Shown: positions 44,590-53,100, counted from the stretch's first letter. The stretch is 64,000 bases of DNA from Chitinophagales bacterium (GCA_013299105.1 JAAFJY010000006.1:211032-275031), one strand, 5' to 3'. A program made the numbers and translations. The notes: generated by a model from the letters alone, not told the origin.

Positions 44590-46611
44590 ATGGCCTTTCA
44601 ATTAGTATCCAAATACCAACCAACAGGCGATCAGCCCACTGCCATTCAGCAATTGACCGAGGGAATCTTGGTGGGCGAACGCCAGCAGGTTTTGTTGGGC
44701 GTAACGGGCTCTGGGAAAACCTTTACGATGGCCAATGTCATCGCCAATGTGGATCGACCCACCCTGGTTTTGACCCACAACAAAACCCTAACTGCCCAGC
44801 TGTACAGCGAATTACAGGAGTTTTTCCCCGAAAACGCGGTGGAGTACTTCGTGTCTTACTACGACTATTACCAGCCAGAAGCCTACCTTTCCGTTTCGGA
44901 TACCTATATCGAAAAGGACTTGCAGATCAACGAGCAGGTGGACAAATTGCGCCTGCGGGCGACTTCGCGCTTGCTTTCGGGAAGGCGCGACATCATTTTA
45001 GTGGCTTCAGTATCCTGTATTTATGGCATGGGCAACCCTGAGGACTACCAAAGTGGGATCATTCGCCTGGAAAAAGGCCAAAAAATAGGGCGCAATGCCT
45101 TTTTGTACAGCTTGGTGCAAAGCCTGTACGCCCGCACCGAAACCGATTTCAAGCGGGCCACTTTTCGGGTACGCGGTGATACGGTGGACATCAACTTGCC
45201 TTATGTGGATTACGGTTACCGCATCCGCTTTTTTGGCGACGAAATTGACGAAATCGAACAAATCGAAGTAGAAAGTGGCAAACGCATTGAAAAACTCAGC
45301 AGTGCCGCCATTTTCCCGGCCAACCTCTACATCGCACCCAAGGACCGCATGAATGTCATTCTGCGGGCGATTGAAGATGAATTGACCGAACAGCAAAAGT
45401 TTTTTGAACGCGAAGGCCGCCTGGTTGAAGCAAAACGCATTTACGAGCGCACCAACTTTGACCTGGAAATGATCCGCGAACTGGGCTATTGCAATGGCGT
45501 GGAAAACTATTCGCGCTTTTTCGATGGCCGCCGGGAAGGAACCCGGCCTTTTTGCTTATTGGATTATTTCCCGGATGATTTTTTGATTGTCATCGACGAA
45601 AGCCACGTGACCATCCCGCAATTGCGCGGCATGTACGGCGGCGACCGGGCTCGCAAACTGAGCCTTGTAGAGCACGGCTTTCGCCTGCCCTCGGCGATGG
45701 ACAACCGGCCCTTGAATTTCACTGAATTTGAAAGCTTGGTGAACCAGGTCGTCTATGTCAGCGCTACGCCCGGCGTTTATGAGATGGAACAAACGGGCGG
45801 GGTAATCGTGGAGCAAGTGATTCGCCCCACCGGATTGCTGGACCCGCCAATCGACGTGAGGCCGAGTTTGAACCAAATTGACGACCTAATGGCCGAGATT
45901 CAGGAACGCACCGCCCGCGAAGAACGGGTGCTGGTGACCACCCTGACCAAACGCATGTCGGAAGAACTGAGCAAGTACTTTGCCAAAATGAACATCAAGG
46001 TGCGCTACATCCACTCGGAAGTGGACACGATGGAAAGGGTAGAAATCCTGCGCGACCTGCGCCTGGGCGATTTTGATGTGCTGGTGGGGGTAAACCTCTT
46101 GCGCGAGGGTTTGGATTTGCCCGAAGTGTCGCTCGTGGCCATTTTGGACGCTGACAAAGAAGGCTTTCTGCGCAATGACCGCTCTCTGACCCAAACGGCA
46201 GGCCGTGCGGCTCGCAACGCCAACGGTCTGGTGATTTTTTATGCCGATAAAATCACCGATTCGATGCAAAGGACGATCGACGAGACCAATCGCCGCCGTT
46301 CTATCCAAATCGACTACAACCAAAAGCACGGCATCACCCCTCGCACGGTGTTCAAAAGCAAAGAAGAAATCCGCAACCAGCGCTCCATCCTAGAAATCCG
46401 GGGTGATGGACCCAAAGCTTACGTGGAACCTGATGGCCCAAGTATTGCCGCCGATCCCGTGGTGAATTTCATGAGCCGCGACCAACTGGAAAAACTATTG
46501 GCCGAAACCGAGAAGAAAATGAAGCAAGCGGCCAAGGACCTGGATTTCATCACCGCCGCCCAGCACCGCGACGAGATGTTTGCTTTGAAGGAGAAATTAA
46601 AGTTGATGTGA
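44590..46611 (+). CDS. uvrB: UvrABC excinuclease subunit B
   Basis: 673 residues from ATG 44590 (MAFQLVSKYQPTGDQPTAI), the family start; an upstream extension to 44383 passes through REP DNA. UvrB verifies the lesion and loads UvrC. Walker A is GVTGSGKTFTM (about 36-46), the DNA-gripping beta-hairpin is YYDYYQPEAYLSVSDTYIEK, DEAD-box-like VIDESHV follows, then helicase motifs in the C-terminal RecA fold (TTLTKRMSEELSKYF, GVNLLREGLDLPEV, QTAGRAARNANG) and a UVR motif at the end (KDLDFITAAQHRDEMFALKE) that binds UvrC. Length is normal. It stands alone, preceded by the RAYT element and followed by a small membrane protein gene with its own promoter. Confidence 0.97.
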   Translation: MAFQLVSKYQPTGDQPTAIQQLTEGILVGERQQVLLGVTGSGKTFTMANVIANVDRPTLVLTHNKTLTAQLYSELQEFFPENAVEYFVSYYDYYQPEAYLSVSDTYIEKDLQINEQVDKLRLRATSRLLSGRRDIILVASVSCIYGMGNPEDYQSGIIRLEKGQKIGRNAFLYSLVQSLYARTETDFKRATFRVRGDTVDINLPYVDYGYRIRFFGDEIDEIEQIEVESGKRIEKLSSAAIFPANLYIAPKDRMNVILRAIEDELTEQQKFFEREGRLVEAKRIYERTNFDLEMIRELGYCNGVENYSRFFDGRREGTRPFCLLDYFPDDFLIVIDESHVTIPQLRGMYGGDRARKLSLVEHGFRLPSAMDNRPLNFTEFESLVNQVVYVSATPGVYEMEQTGGVIVEQVIRPTGLLDPPIDVRPSLNQIDDLMAEIQERTAREERVLVTTLTKRMSEELSKYFAKMNIKVRYIHSEVDTMERVEILRDLRLGDFDVLVGVNLLREGLDLPEVSLVAILDADKEGFLRNDRSLTQTAGRAARNANGLVIFYADKITDSMQRTIDETNRRRSIQIDYNQKHGITPRTVFKSKEEIRNQRSILEIRGDGPKAYVEPDGPSIAADPVVNFMSRDQLEKLLAETEKKMKQAAKDLDFITAAQHRDEMFALKEKLKLM

Positions 46612-46653
46612 TTTTGGATTTTCAATTATTTTCAAATTATTCTATTGTCATCT

Positions 46654-46685
46654 ATTGATTTTTAGCAACAATATCTTTAACTTTG
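46654..46685 (+). promoter_or_regulatory. Bacteroidota promoter of the small membrane protein gene
   Basis: ATTG (46654-46657), 20 bases, then TAACTTTG (46678-46685), a good match to the TTTG/TAnnTTTG consensus and spacing. It lies 54 bases upstream of ATG 46740. Confidence 0.7.
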
Positions 46686-46739
46686 TGAAAATGTCAGATT
46701 TTTCTCCGCTGCTATGAAGGATCGTTAAAATGCGCGGTT

Positions 46740-47144
46740 ATGGAAAAACAACTGACCAAAATCAGCTTGCTCTTACTCTTGCAAGCACCTGTATCTTATG
46801 TGTTAGCACAAGGTAGCTTGGCGGCGCAGACACCGGAAGCTGGCTTGTCTCACCCTTGGAATACTTATAAATTATTGTTGTTGGGCTTTTTGGGCCTGAT
46901 TGTTTTGGGTTGGTTTTTTTATGTGTGGGCAGTGATTCACCTGGAGAAAGCAGTTGCCCAACCCAATAAGCGTGAAAATTCTTCACAGAAACGCAATACA
47001 GAAGCAATGCCGCATTATTCAGCCACGGAGGAGTATCGGCCTTCCACTCTCTCTTCCCATCTTTTGGCCGTGAAAGCAAATCGTGGCAGCAAACCGAGCG
47101 ACCCAACCCGCACTCAGCAAAGTGCAACGCGGGGTAATCCTTGA
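46740..47144 (+). CDS. Small secreted/membrane protein of unknown function
   Basis: 134 residues. The N-terminus is signal-like (ISLLLLLQAPVSYVLAQG, cleavage about residue 23), followed by a short extracytoplasmic loop, one membrane helix (about 43-66, LLLLGFLGLIVLGWFFYVW) and a basic, Ser/Thr-rich tail to the end, probably cytoplasmic. No family recognised. A strong promoter upstream and a hairpin terminator downstream favour this strand over an overlapping antisense frame (46762-47148). Size, topology and context beside uvrB and a stress protein give no further hint of function. Confidence 0.68.
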   Translation: MEKQLTKISLLLLLQAPVSYVLAQGSLAAQTPEAGLSHPWNTYKLLLLGFLGLIVLGWFFYVWAVIHLEKAVAQPNKRENSSQKRNTEAMPHYSATEEYRPSTLSSHLLAVKANRGSKPSDPTRTQQSATRGNP

Positions 47145-47164
47145 CCAATCGCCGAGTTTGCAGG

Positions 47165-47247
47165 GGTCTGAATGAAAGGAGTGGAGCTACACAAGTGTAT
47201 GTGTACTTGTTTTGACTCCACCCTTTTCAGACCTCATTTTTTAGTTG
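47165..47247 (+). terminator. Long hairpin terminator
   Basis: GGTCTGAATGAAAGGAGTGG pairs, with one bulge, with CCACCCTTTTCAGACC and is followed by TCATTTTTT. It lies 20 bases after the stop at 47144. The loop contains a smaller TACACAAGTGTA hairpin. Confidence 0.75.
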
Positions 47248-47385
47248 AACTTGACTGCCTAGCTCGAAAATAGCTTTCCAAAAAAAGGCCAGCAACTCCC
47301 AGTCAAAGCATCCTCCGATTTTTTGACTCGAAATCACTGGCCCCATTTTCACTTCAGAAACCTGTTGGTATTTCAGCAAATACTC

Positions 47386-48240
47386 CTAATTTAATGGTAT
47401 CGCCAACAAAGGCTTATCGCTATGGTTAGCGGTATTTTCGGTCACGCTACCAAACATCAGGTGTGAAATCCCTCTCCGTTGGTGAGTGCCCATGATCAGC
47501 ATATCGGCTTCAGTTTCATGCACGTAATCAAGAATGGCTGCTTCCTCGCTCAACGTTAGGCCGTAGGGGTGGAGGTACACATTCAGGAGTCCTACGCGCT
47601 CCATGATCCGGTTTTTCTCGGCCTCAATGCTGCCATAAGTTGGAGTGCTCAAGGGGTCATTGATGTACAATGTCTCAATCGCGAATCCAAACAAGCGTTG
47701 CCAGAATTTGACCATTTCAAATACCTGGACTTGGTCTGGTTTCAAGGTGCTGGGAACCACTACCTTCTCTAAATTCAACTCATTCACCCCTTCTGGAATG
47801 ACCAATACCGGGCAAGGCGCATAGCGGATCACTTTTTCGGTATTTGAACCAATCAATGCCTCTTTCCAACCACTTGCTCCCAAGGAGCCCATCACGATGA
47901 TGTCCATCTCATCCTCTTCAACCATTTTGGTAATGGTAGGGGTCAAAAGGCCTTCTTTTACTACAAATACCAATTCTACCTCTCCAAAATCTTCTTCAAA
48001 ATTCGCACCCACTTTGAATGCGTTGAACCGATCGCTGATTTGTGAACCATAGTTCGCTTCTGCTTCCGCCAAAGCCGAGCCTACATAAGTGTATTCAGCT
48101 ATCGGCAAGGTGGCAGCAGCCATTTCATTCACATTGAGCAGAAAAACCGTAGCCTCTGTTTTTTTAGCCAGTTGGCAGGCTACCCGAAAAGCGGCTTGAG
48201 AAGCGCTTGAAAAATCGACAGGAACCAGAATCTTTTTCAT
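47386..48240 (-). CDS. Universal stress protein with two USP domains
   Basis: 284 residues, two tandem USP (HUP) folds (about 1-148 and 152-284), cytoplasmic. The first keeps the ATP-binding pattern G-2x-G-9x-G-S (GSLGASGWKEALIGS) and starts with the typical KKILVPVDFSSAS. The second is degenerate: GTHQRRGISHLMFGS has Gln where the second Gly of the motif is expected, so it may not bind ATP. USPs bind nucleotides and modulate stress responses; the target here is unknown. It is a single gene facing uvrB's downstream neighbour, with repeat-rich DNA upstream. Confidence 0.92.
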   Translation of the reverse strand: MKKILVPVDFSSASQAAFRVACQLAKKTEATVFLLNVNEMAAATLPIAEYTYVGSALAEAEANYGSQISDRFNAFKVGANFEEDFGEVELVFVVKEGLLTPTITKMVEEDEMDIIVMGSLGASGWKEALIGSNTEKVIRYAPCPVLVIPEGVNELNLEKVVVPSTLKPDQVQVFEMVKFWQRLFGFAIETLYINDPLSTPTYGSIEAEKNRIMERVGLLNVYLHPYGLTLSEEAAILDYVHETEADMLIMGTHQRRGISHLMFGSVTENTANHSDKPLLAIPLN

Positions 48241-48350
48241 AATCCGTTGCTTTTGCTCAACAAAGTTGCCCTCCTTTCATCCCTCGTGCATTGACAAAAA
48301 TTAACTTTGGGGATGTTTTTTGTCAGGGTAAGGGCGCGTAAATAAAGCAG

Positions 48351-48424
48351 GCCAATTCTGAAAATTCTTTTAAATTCTGGTTTAGAAAAAATTGGTCAAT
48401 GTCATGCAAGAAATTCTGGTTTAG
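48351..48424. repeat. AGAATT-rich repeat, partial copy 3
   Basis: CCAATTCTGAAAATTCTTTT through TTGGTCAATGTCATGCAAG to TTCTGGTTTAGG matches the middle of the copy at 28100-28286 and lacks the palindromic and distal parts. It abuts the disrupted MITE-like copy. Confidence 0.72.
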
Positions 48425-48481
48425 GAAGCGTAAATTAATAAGATGGACAGGTTTGGGTTTATTGAAAAAAAAAGATAACTA

Positions 48482-48822
48482 ATGCGAATAATGGGTTTGA
48501 ACGTAGTTATAAAAGTATCGACAGGACTTTTATAGCCCCCTAATCCTCCGGTGGTTCAAAATCTTGTCTTAATGCTAATCTCCCTACGGATCTTGGTGCG
48601 AGCAACTGTTCGGAGAACTGGGACGTTTGTAGCCACAGCGACGGGGTTAATGGGCACTTCGGATGAAGTGCGACATTTAATGCTACCTTTTTTTAACGTC
48701 GCACTTCATCCGAAGTGCTAAGACCAACCCTGGGTATCACTTGCTACAAACGTCTCACTTCTGCGAAGAAAGGCGCTCACAAAAAGACGGATTGAGTACT
48801 TATCCCAATCCATTATTCGCAT
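48482..48822. mobile_element. 341-bp non-coding insertion element with 13-bp TIRs and 5-bp TSD
   Basis: Ends are perfect inverted repeats ATGCGAATAATGG (48482-48494) and CCATTATTCGCAT (48810-48822), flanked by a direct AACTA (48477-48481 and 48823-48827). The inside carries no gene but an inverted pair of REP doublets (48622-48775). It sits inside the older MITE-like copy. Confidence 0.72.
48622..48775. repeat. Inverted pair of REP doublets without transposase
   Basis: GGACGTTTGTAGC ... GGGCACTTCGGATGAAGTGC faces CGTCGCACTTCATCCGAAGT ... GCTACAAACGTCTCACTTCT, joined by a short T-rich centre. The layout equals the two flanks of the RAYT element (43653-44436) brought together. The hairpins match the 40867 doublet better than the RAYT flanks. 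Confidence 0.72.
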
Positions 48823-49006
48823 AACTACTTGTTTAAGCAACTGACTGGTAGGATTTGTGTTCTTTTTTTGCGAAACCTCAAACACAAAGATGTCCATCTT
48901 ATTTTAGCTCCACTACTAAGACAAAAAAGTCGCATTAGTAACGGCTTATCACACCGTCTCGTTGCACTTTTAATCCGTACTGCAAAAATCGCCATCATGT
49001 GGCCTT

Positions 49007-50116
49007 TCAGCCCTCCAGCCAAGCATTCAAGCCTCCCTCTAAATTGTACAAATTGTCCCAATCCTGGATTTTTTGCAACAGTTCAATCGCTTTTTGGCTC
49101 CTCAGGCCCGATTGGCAATGGATTACCACTGGGCGGTCGCGGGCGATGAGCTCGATTTTTTGCAAAATTTCGCCCAGTGGAAGGTGCAGGCCGCCCTGGT
49201 TCTCACGGGCATATTCGTGGGCTTCGCGTACGTCGATGAGTTGGAAAGGGCGATTTTCTTTTTGCCAGTTCAATAATTGAGCCACCGTGATAGAGTGAAT
49301 TGCCACCCTGGGTGTCGGTTCACAATAAGCGGCAAGAGGTTCCAGTTTTTCTATAACGAAAGCTCGTTCCGATTGGATTTTGAAGATGCGGCTCAACATA
49401 CTTGCGGCATCGAAGAGGAAAAGTTTACCAATCAAGGGCTCACCTAATCCCGTGATGAGTTTGATCACCTCGTTGGCCTGCATGGCCCCAATGATTCCCG
49501 GCAAGACGCCCAATACTCCGCCTTCGGCACAGGTAGGAACCGAGCCAGGCGGCGGCGCTTCGGGGTAGAGATTGCGGTAATTGGGTCCAAGACGACCATC
49601 CTTGGTAATAGCATTGAAAACCGAGACCTGCCCCTCGTAACGAAAAATAGCGGCATACACCAAGGGTTTTTTAGCCAAAAAACAAGCGTCGTTGACCAAG
49701 TAGCGGGTGGGGAAATTATCGCTGCCGTCAGCTACCAAGTCGTATTGGCTGACCAAGTCCAAGGCGTTACTAAGGTCCAAAGCCTGTGGATGTGCAACGA
49801 CATTGATGGTTGGATTAAGTGCCAATAAGCGCTCCCGGGCAGCTTCGATTTTTGGGCGGCCTACATCGGTTGTTTGATACAAAATTTGGCGTTGCAAGTT
49901 GCTGATGTCCACTTGATCGTACTCGACAATGCCGATGGTACCTACCCCCGCCGCAGCGAGGTACAACAGCAGCGGAGCCCCCAAACCGCCCGCGCCAATC
50001 ACCAAAACCCTGGCCTCACGCAATTTTCGCTGGTGCTGAATTTCGAAATCGGGCAAAGCTAAATGTCGCGCATAACGTTGATGATCTTTAATTTGAACAT
50101 TCATTGGTTCTTGCAT
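49007..50116 (-). CDS. MoeB/ThiF-type adenylyltransferase with C-terminal rhodanese domain
   Basis: 369 residues (ATG 50104 is an alternative start). The E1-like domain (about 10-250) has the nucleotide motif VIGAGGLGAPLLLYLAAAG (from 39), the arginine helix DISNLQRQILY, VADGSDNFPTRYLVND and Cys196 in PTCAEGGVLG. The rhodanese domain (about 270-369) has the active loop HCQSGLRS with Cys334. The protein probably adenylates and sulfurates a ThiS/MoaD-like sulfur carrier for molybdopterin or thiamine synthesis. The two zinc CxxC pairs of classic MoeB are missing (YRNL where YRCL is usual; only a single Cys later). No cofactor-synthesis genes are adjacent, so the pathway is open. Confidence 0.9.
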   Translation of the reverse strand: MQEPMNVQIKDHQRYARHLALPDFEIQHQRKLREARVLVIGAGGLGAPLLLYLAAAGVGTIGIVEYDQVDISNLQRQILYQTTDVGRPKIEAARERLLALNPTINVVAHPQALDLSNALDLVSQYDLVADGSDNFPTRYLVNDACFLAKKPLVYAAIFRYEGQVSVFNAITKDGRLGPNYRNLYPEAPPPGSVPTCAEGGVLGVLPGIIGAMQANEVIKLITGLGEPLIGKLFLFDAASMLSRIFKIQSERAFVIEKLEPLAAYCEPTPRVAIHSITVAQLLNWQKENRPFQLIDVREAHEYARENQGGLHLPLGEILQKIELIARDRPVVIHCQSGLRSQKAIELLQKIQDWDNLYNLEGGLNAWLEG

Positions 50117-50164
50117 ATTATTTTTTCTGAAAAAAGTTTAAAAAAAGTTCACCAAATGTTTTCA

Positions 50165-50286
50165 TATTGAAAAAGTAGTTATTAGTTTTACAGTGTACAT
50201 GTGACAAATCTCCCGCAAGGGATAAAGAATATAATCGGTTTTTGGGATAGCCTCTCCCTGATGTGTTCAGGGGAGGCCTTTTTTAT
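50165..50286 (+). ncRNA. Candidate small RNA ending in an orphan terminator
   Basis: A strong terminator (GCCTCTCCC, 11-base loop, GGGGAGGCC, TTTTTT) at 50252-50285 points to plus-strand transcription, but no plus-strand gene lies upstream; the MoeB gene starts on the minus strand at 50116. The preceding ~100 bases contain a small TCCCGCAAGGGA hairpin. A divergent transcript of about 100-120 nt is plausible. No known RNA family was recognised and no exact promoter box was found. Confidence 0.4.
50252..50286 (+). terminator. Orphan Rho-independent terminator
   Basis: GCCTCTCCC / GGGGAGGCC stem followed by TTTTTTATT. The minus strand lacks a T-run, so it works on the plus strand only. Confidence 0.75.
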
Positions 50287-50301
50287 TCGGGGGTTGAGTA
50301 A

Positions 50302-50457
50302 CTTAGTATTTGAGCCAAAATATGATGTACATCTTTGTTTTTGAGGTTTAGCAAAAAAAGAATACAAATCCTTTCATCCAGTTGCTTAAACTAACTAGTA
50401 GTGATCTTTTTTCACTAGGCCCAAACCTGTCCACCTTATTTTTTTACGCTCCTTTAT
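50302..50457. mobile_element. MITE-like element, copy C (156 bp)
   Basis: Same orientation as copies A and B: CTTAGTATTTGAGCCAAAAT to TTTTTTTACGCTCCTTTAT. It carries a ~18-base extra segment (AAACTAACTAGTAGTGAT) in the central loop between the arms. Confidence 0.8.
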
Positions 50458-50499
50458 CAAAACTCTGGAGAAAAGCAATCTCGACAATCAAGCAAGGCT

Positions 50500-50670
50500 T
50501 TTTTGTCTAACCCAGAATTTTCAGAATTACAGAATTGCAGAATTACTTGCATTACGTTGACCGAGACAGAATTTGAAAAAATTTCAGAATCAGCCCGCTT
50601 CGCGGTCATAAATGCTGCATGTTCACCATAAAAATCACAGCTGCGAAAACATCTCCGAAGTTTTCAGCAA
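50500..50670. repeat. AGAATT-rich intergenic repeat, copy 4 (inverted)
   Basis: Same orientation as 33097-33276: TTTTTTGTCTAACCCAGAAT, TTGCATTACGTTGACC, GCCCGCTTCGCGGTCAT, ATGTTCACCAT, and CTCCGAAGTTTTCAGC. It includes an extra tandem AGAATTGC unit. Confidence 0.75.
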
Positions 50671-50698
50671 TCTAGAAGTTTAGTAGCATCAACTCAAA

Positions 50699-52354
50699 TC
50701 ACTTCTTCAATACTGGTACTGCTCGCGTTATCTTTCCTTCACTCAGCACTTGCACCCAATAAGTGCCTGGCAGCAAATTTTTGCCGATCTCCAAAGTATT
50801 GGTTCCTGCTTGTACCGCCTGGGTTTCAAGGATTCGACCGTTTACATCGTACACCCGCAGCAGGGCGTCTTGGGCGCTTTCGTTCCAGTTCAAGGTGATT
50901 TGCAAAACATCGTGGAAGGGATTGGGCGCAACATTCAAGTTTAACGCAAGTAGAGCTCCTTCTTTGATGCTGGTGGTCCCCGTTTTACGCAGTTTTACAT
51001 CTTTAATCGTCACTTGGCCATTGACCAATTGTACACTCAATGTATCGGTGATATAGCCCGGATAAGCATAAGTTACTTTGAAAGTTCCATTCTGTGCGAT
51101 ACCCGTTTCGTAGCGACCATCGGGACCGGCGGCAATGAAATTGTACTGATTAGCTAGGATTTGAACATTGGCTCCATTGATGGGCTGGCCATTTTGGGCA
51201 TCGGTGATGGTTCCCTCCAGGTAGCAAGCCCGTTGGTAGGTAGGTTTGAATGTAAACAATCCATTGGTAATGTCCGATGCGATGATCAGGCCACTGGGAT
51301 AATAGGGCGAAACACCCCACACGCCATCAAAACCCCCATCGCGTACTTTGTAAGTGTCGTAGCTGGCTACCTCTACCATGTTATTGGGGCGGTGCACGTC
51401 GATGATTTTCACCCCGTCGGTGTAGTAGGCAACCACCAAATAACCTTTGTAATAGTGCACATTGTGCGGCACCACCCCCCGGCCTGCGGTAGCTTCGGCG
51501 GTGAAGCGGTCGATCAATTTCACGTTATTGAGGTCGGTAATATCGTAGGCATCAATGGTCGCATTTTGGCGTTCATCAGTAGTGAAAAGGTATTTACCAT
51601 CGTCCGAGGGCCAGGCGTTGTGGGTAAAAGCTGAGCTGGTACGGATGGTGGTCAGCATTTTCGGGTTTTTCTTGTCTTTGATGTCAAAAACCGAAACTAC
51701 GCCCGCGAAAATATCCGAGCTCCAGAGAGTATCACCCCTTACAAAATTGTCGTGGGAGTACACGGCACGGGCTTGGCCCAAGTAAACGGGGTTTTGCGGG
51801 TCGGGTTTGAGGTCAAATATCATTACACCACCTGAATTGATGTTGGTACCGGAGAGGTACAACACACCTTTTTCATCGATCCAGATGGTGTGTGCATCGT
51901 TGATCACTGCTGCAGTACCGCCATTTGTGGCAGCAGGTACAGCAATATTTACTTTTTTGAACGTGATCGTTTCTGGGGCCTTGCTCATGTCTGCAATGAT
52001 CACCCCATCGGTACCCTGGTCGGCTACGATATAGACGAAATCCTTGTAGGTTTTCATTTCGCGCCAGGTGCCCCTTGCGCCAGGGATAAAGGCCACCCTT
52101 TGGGGTTTGGCAGGATCTTTGAGGAGGTAAATTGCGGTGCCCCCACGGGTACCGATCACTGCATATTCATTGCCCTTGCCATCGATGTGGTGCCAGCAGG
52201 ATGCATAAAAATCCGTTGGGTATTCATTGGCCTGAGACTGGAGAGCCAGGTTAAAGTCTGGCTGTTGGCGATTGCTGCTGCTTTGGGCAAACACTGAGGT
52301 AGCTGTTCCTAAAATGCAGAGGAACAAAAATTTAAATCGAAGTGAGAGCTGCAT
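50699..52354 (-). CDS. LVIVD/choice-of-anchor-type secreted protein with T9SS sorting domain
   Basis: 551 residues. Signal peptide about 1-23 (TATSVFAQ). A seven-bladed beta-propeller-like region (about 30-370) has LVIVD-type motifs (GTAIYLLKDPAKPQRVAFIP, YIVADQGTDGVIIADMSK, FDIKDKKNPKML, GYLVVAYYTDGVKIIDVH). It is followed by a carboxypeptidase-regulatory-like domain (about 375-455, LEGTITDAQNGQPINGANVQ) and a C-terminal type A T9SS sorting domain (about 470-551, NVAPNPFHDVLQITLN, YDVNGRILETQ, LLPGTYWVQVLSEGK). It is exported through the T9SS to the cell surface or medium. The ligand or role of the propeller is unknown. It is a single gene next to repeat-rich DNA. Confidence 0.88.
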   Translation of the reverse strand: MQLSLRFKFLFLCILGTATSVFAQSSSNRQQPDFNLALQSQANEYPTDFYASCWHHIDGKGNEYAVIGTRGGTAIYLLKDPAKPQRVAFIPGARGTWREMKTYKDFVYIVADQGTDGVIIADMSKAPETITFKKVNIAVPAATNGGTAAVINDAHTIWIDEKGVLYLSGTNINSGGVMIFDLKPDPQNPVYLGQARAVYSHDNFVRGDTLWSSDIFAGVVSVFDIKDKKNPKMLTTIRTSSAFTHNAWPSDDGKYLFTTDERQNATIDAYDITDLNNVKLIDRFTAEATAGRGVVPHNVHYYKGYLVVAYYTDGVKIIDVHRPNNMVEVASYDTYKVRDGGFDGVWGVSPYYPSGLIIASDITNGLFTFKPTYQRACYLEGTITDAQNGQPINGANVQILANQYNFIAAGPDGRYETGIAQNGTFKVTYAYPGYITDTLSVQLVNGQVTIKDVKLRKTGTTSIKEGALLALNLNVAPNPFHDVLQITLNWNESAQDALLRVYDVNGRILETQAVQAGTNTLEIGKNLLPGTYWVQVLSEGKITRAVPVLKK

Positions 52355-52665
52355 GGTTATTTTTTTGGGGCGACAAGCACATTGATGATAACTTAACGTG
52401 AATTCTTGATTTGCAAAGTTTGAGTTTTTGACTTACGACTTACGAGTGACAACTTACGACTTACGAAGTGAGGGCTCGCTGGCGAATTTTGAGGTAGCTT
52501 AGGCACTTGTCTGTACGGTTTGGAATTTCAGAAATGAAAAATTCACAATTTCGCATATACAATGCGCCATAAGCAGTTCAAAAACAACTTTTTCAACCCG
52601 GAACGCACGTTACTTAAGCATTTTTCGCCCAGAGTTCAGATCGCAAAAATAACCATTTTTTGGCA
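52355..52665. repeat. Intergenic region with tandem TTACGACT units
   Basis: Tandem ACTTACGACTTACGAGTGAC-like units at 52431-52470 precede a ~55-bp segment (52468-52523, GAGGGCTCGCTGGCGAATTT, TTGTCTGTACGGTTTGG) shared with 19053-19106. Similar GTCGTATGTCG tandems occur at 25668-25698. No gene. Confidence 0.65.
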
Positions 52666-53100
52666 TTACCGCCGATCTACAATAGCCATTGTCAGGCGGC
52701 TTACGCAAATGAGGGTTTGCTCATCGTCTTTGATTTCGATGTTCCACACATGGATTTGTCGACCAATGCGCGCAGGTCGTGCCGTTGCTGTAACAAAACC
52801 TTGTCGGGCCGAGCGCAAGTGGTTCGCGTTGATTTCCAGGCCCACCGCCATTTGGGTACTCACATCATCGAGGCAAAGCAGTGAAGCCACGCTGCCTACC
52901 GTTTCAGCCAGCGATACCGAGGCACCTCCGTGCAGGATGCGAAAAGGTTGTACGGTGCGGTGGTCAACGGGCATCCGGGCCTGCAAGTAATCCTCACCGA
53001 AGCCACAAAACTCGATGCCAAGGTGTTCGACCAGTGTATTCACACCAGTGCTGTTTAGGAATTCAAGGTTAATGGGCTGTTTCCACATTGGCTTATTCAT
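52666..53100 (-). CDS. menI: Hotdog thioesterase, MenI/YdiI-like
   Basis: 144 residues from ATG 53100 (ATG 53088, starting MWKQPIN, aligns best with YdiI). The sequence parallels E. coli YdiI closely: MPVDHRTVQPFRILHGGASV, the catalytic Glu66 in SLAETVGSVAS, VGLEINANHLRSARQGFV and HVWNIEIKDDEQTLICVSRL. The family hydrolyses aryl-CoA thioesters, in particular 1,4-dihydroxy-2-naphthoyl-CoA in menaquinone synthesis. No other men genes are nearby, so a broader acyl-CoA substrate is possible. The frame upstream to 53181 has no family match. Confidence 0.85.
   Translation of the reverse strand: MNKPMWKQPINLEFLNSTGVNTLVEHLGIEFCGFGEDYLQARMPVDHRTVQPFRILHGGASVSLAETVGSVASLLCLDDVSTQMAVGLEINANHLRSARQGFVTATARPARIGRQIHVWNIEIKDDEQTLICVSRLTMAIVDRR

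Larger units (their letters stand above)
48421..48920. mobile_element. MITE-like element, copy D, inverted and split by another insertion
   Basis: The right arm (48421-48481, AAGCGTAAATTAATAAGATG then GACAGGTTTGGGTTTA) and left arm (48834-48920, TGTGTTCTTTTTTTGC, AAACCTC, AAGATGTCCATCTTATTTTA, CTACTAAG) appear in reverse orientation relative to copies A-C, separated by 341 bases of foreign DNA (48482-48822). Removing the insert restores one element of about 150 bp. Confidence 0.75.

Noticed and set aside
46762..47148. 128-codon minus-strand frame overlapping the small membrane protein
   Set aside because: The plus-strand frame has a signal peptide, a membrane helix, a consensus promoter and a terminator; this one has none.
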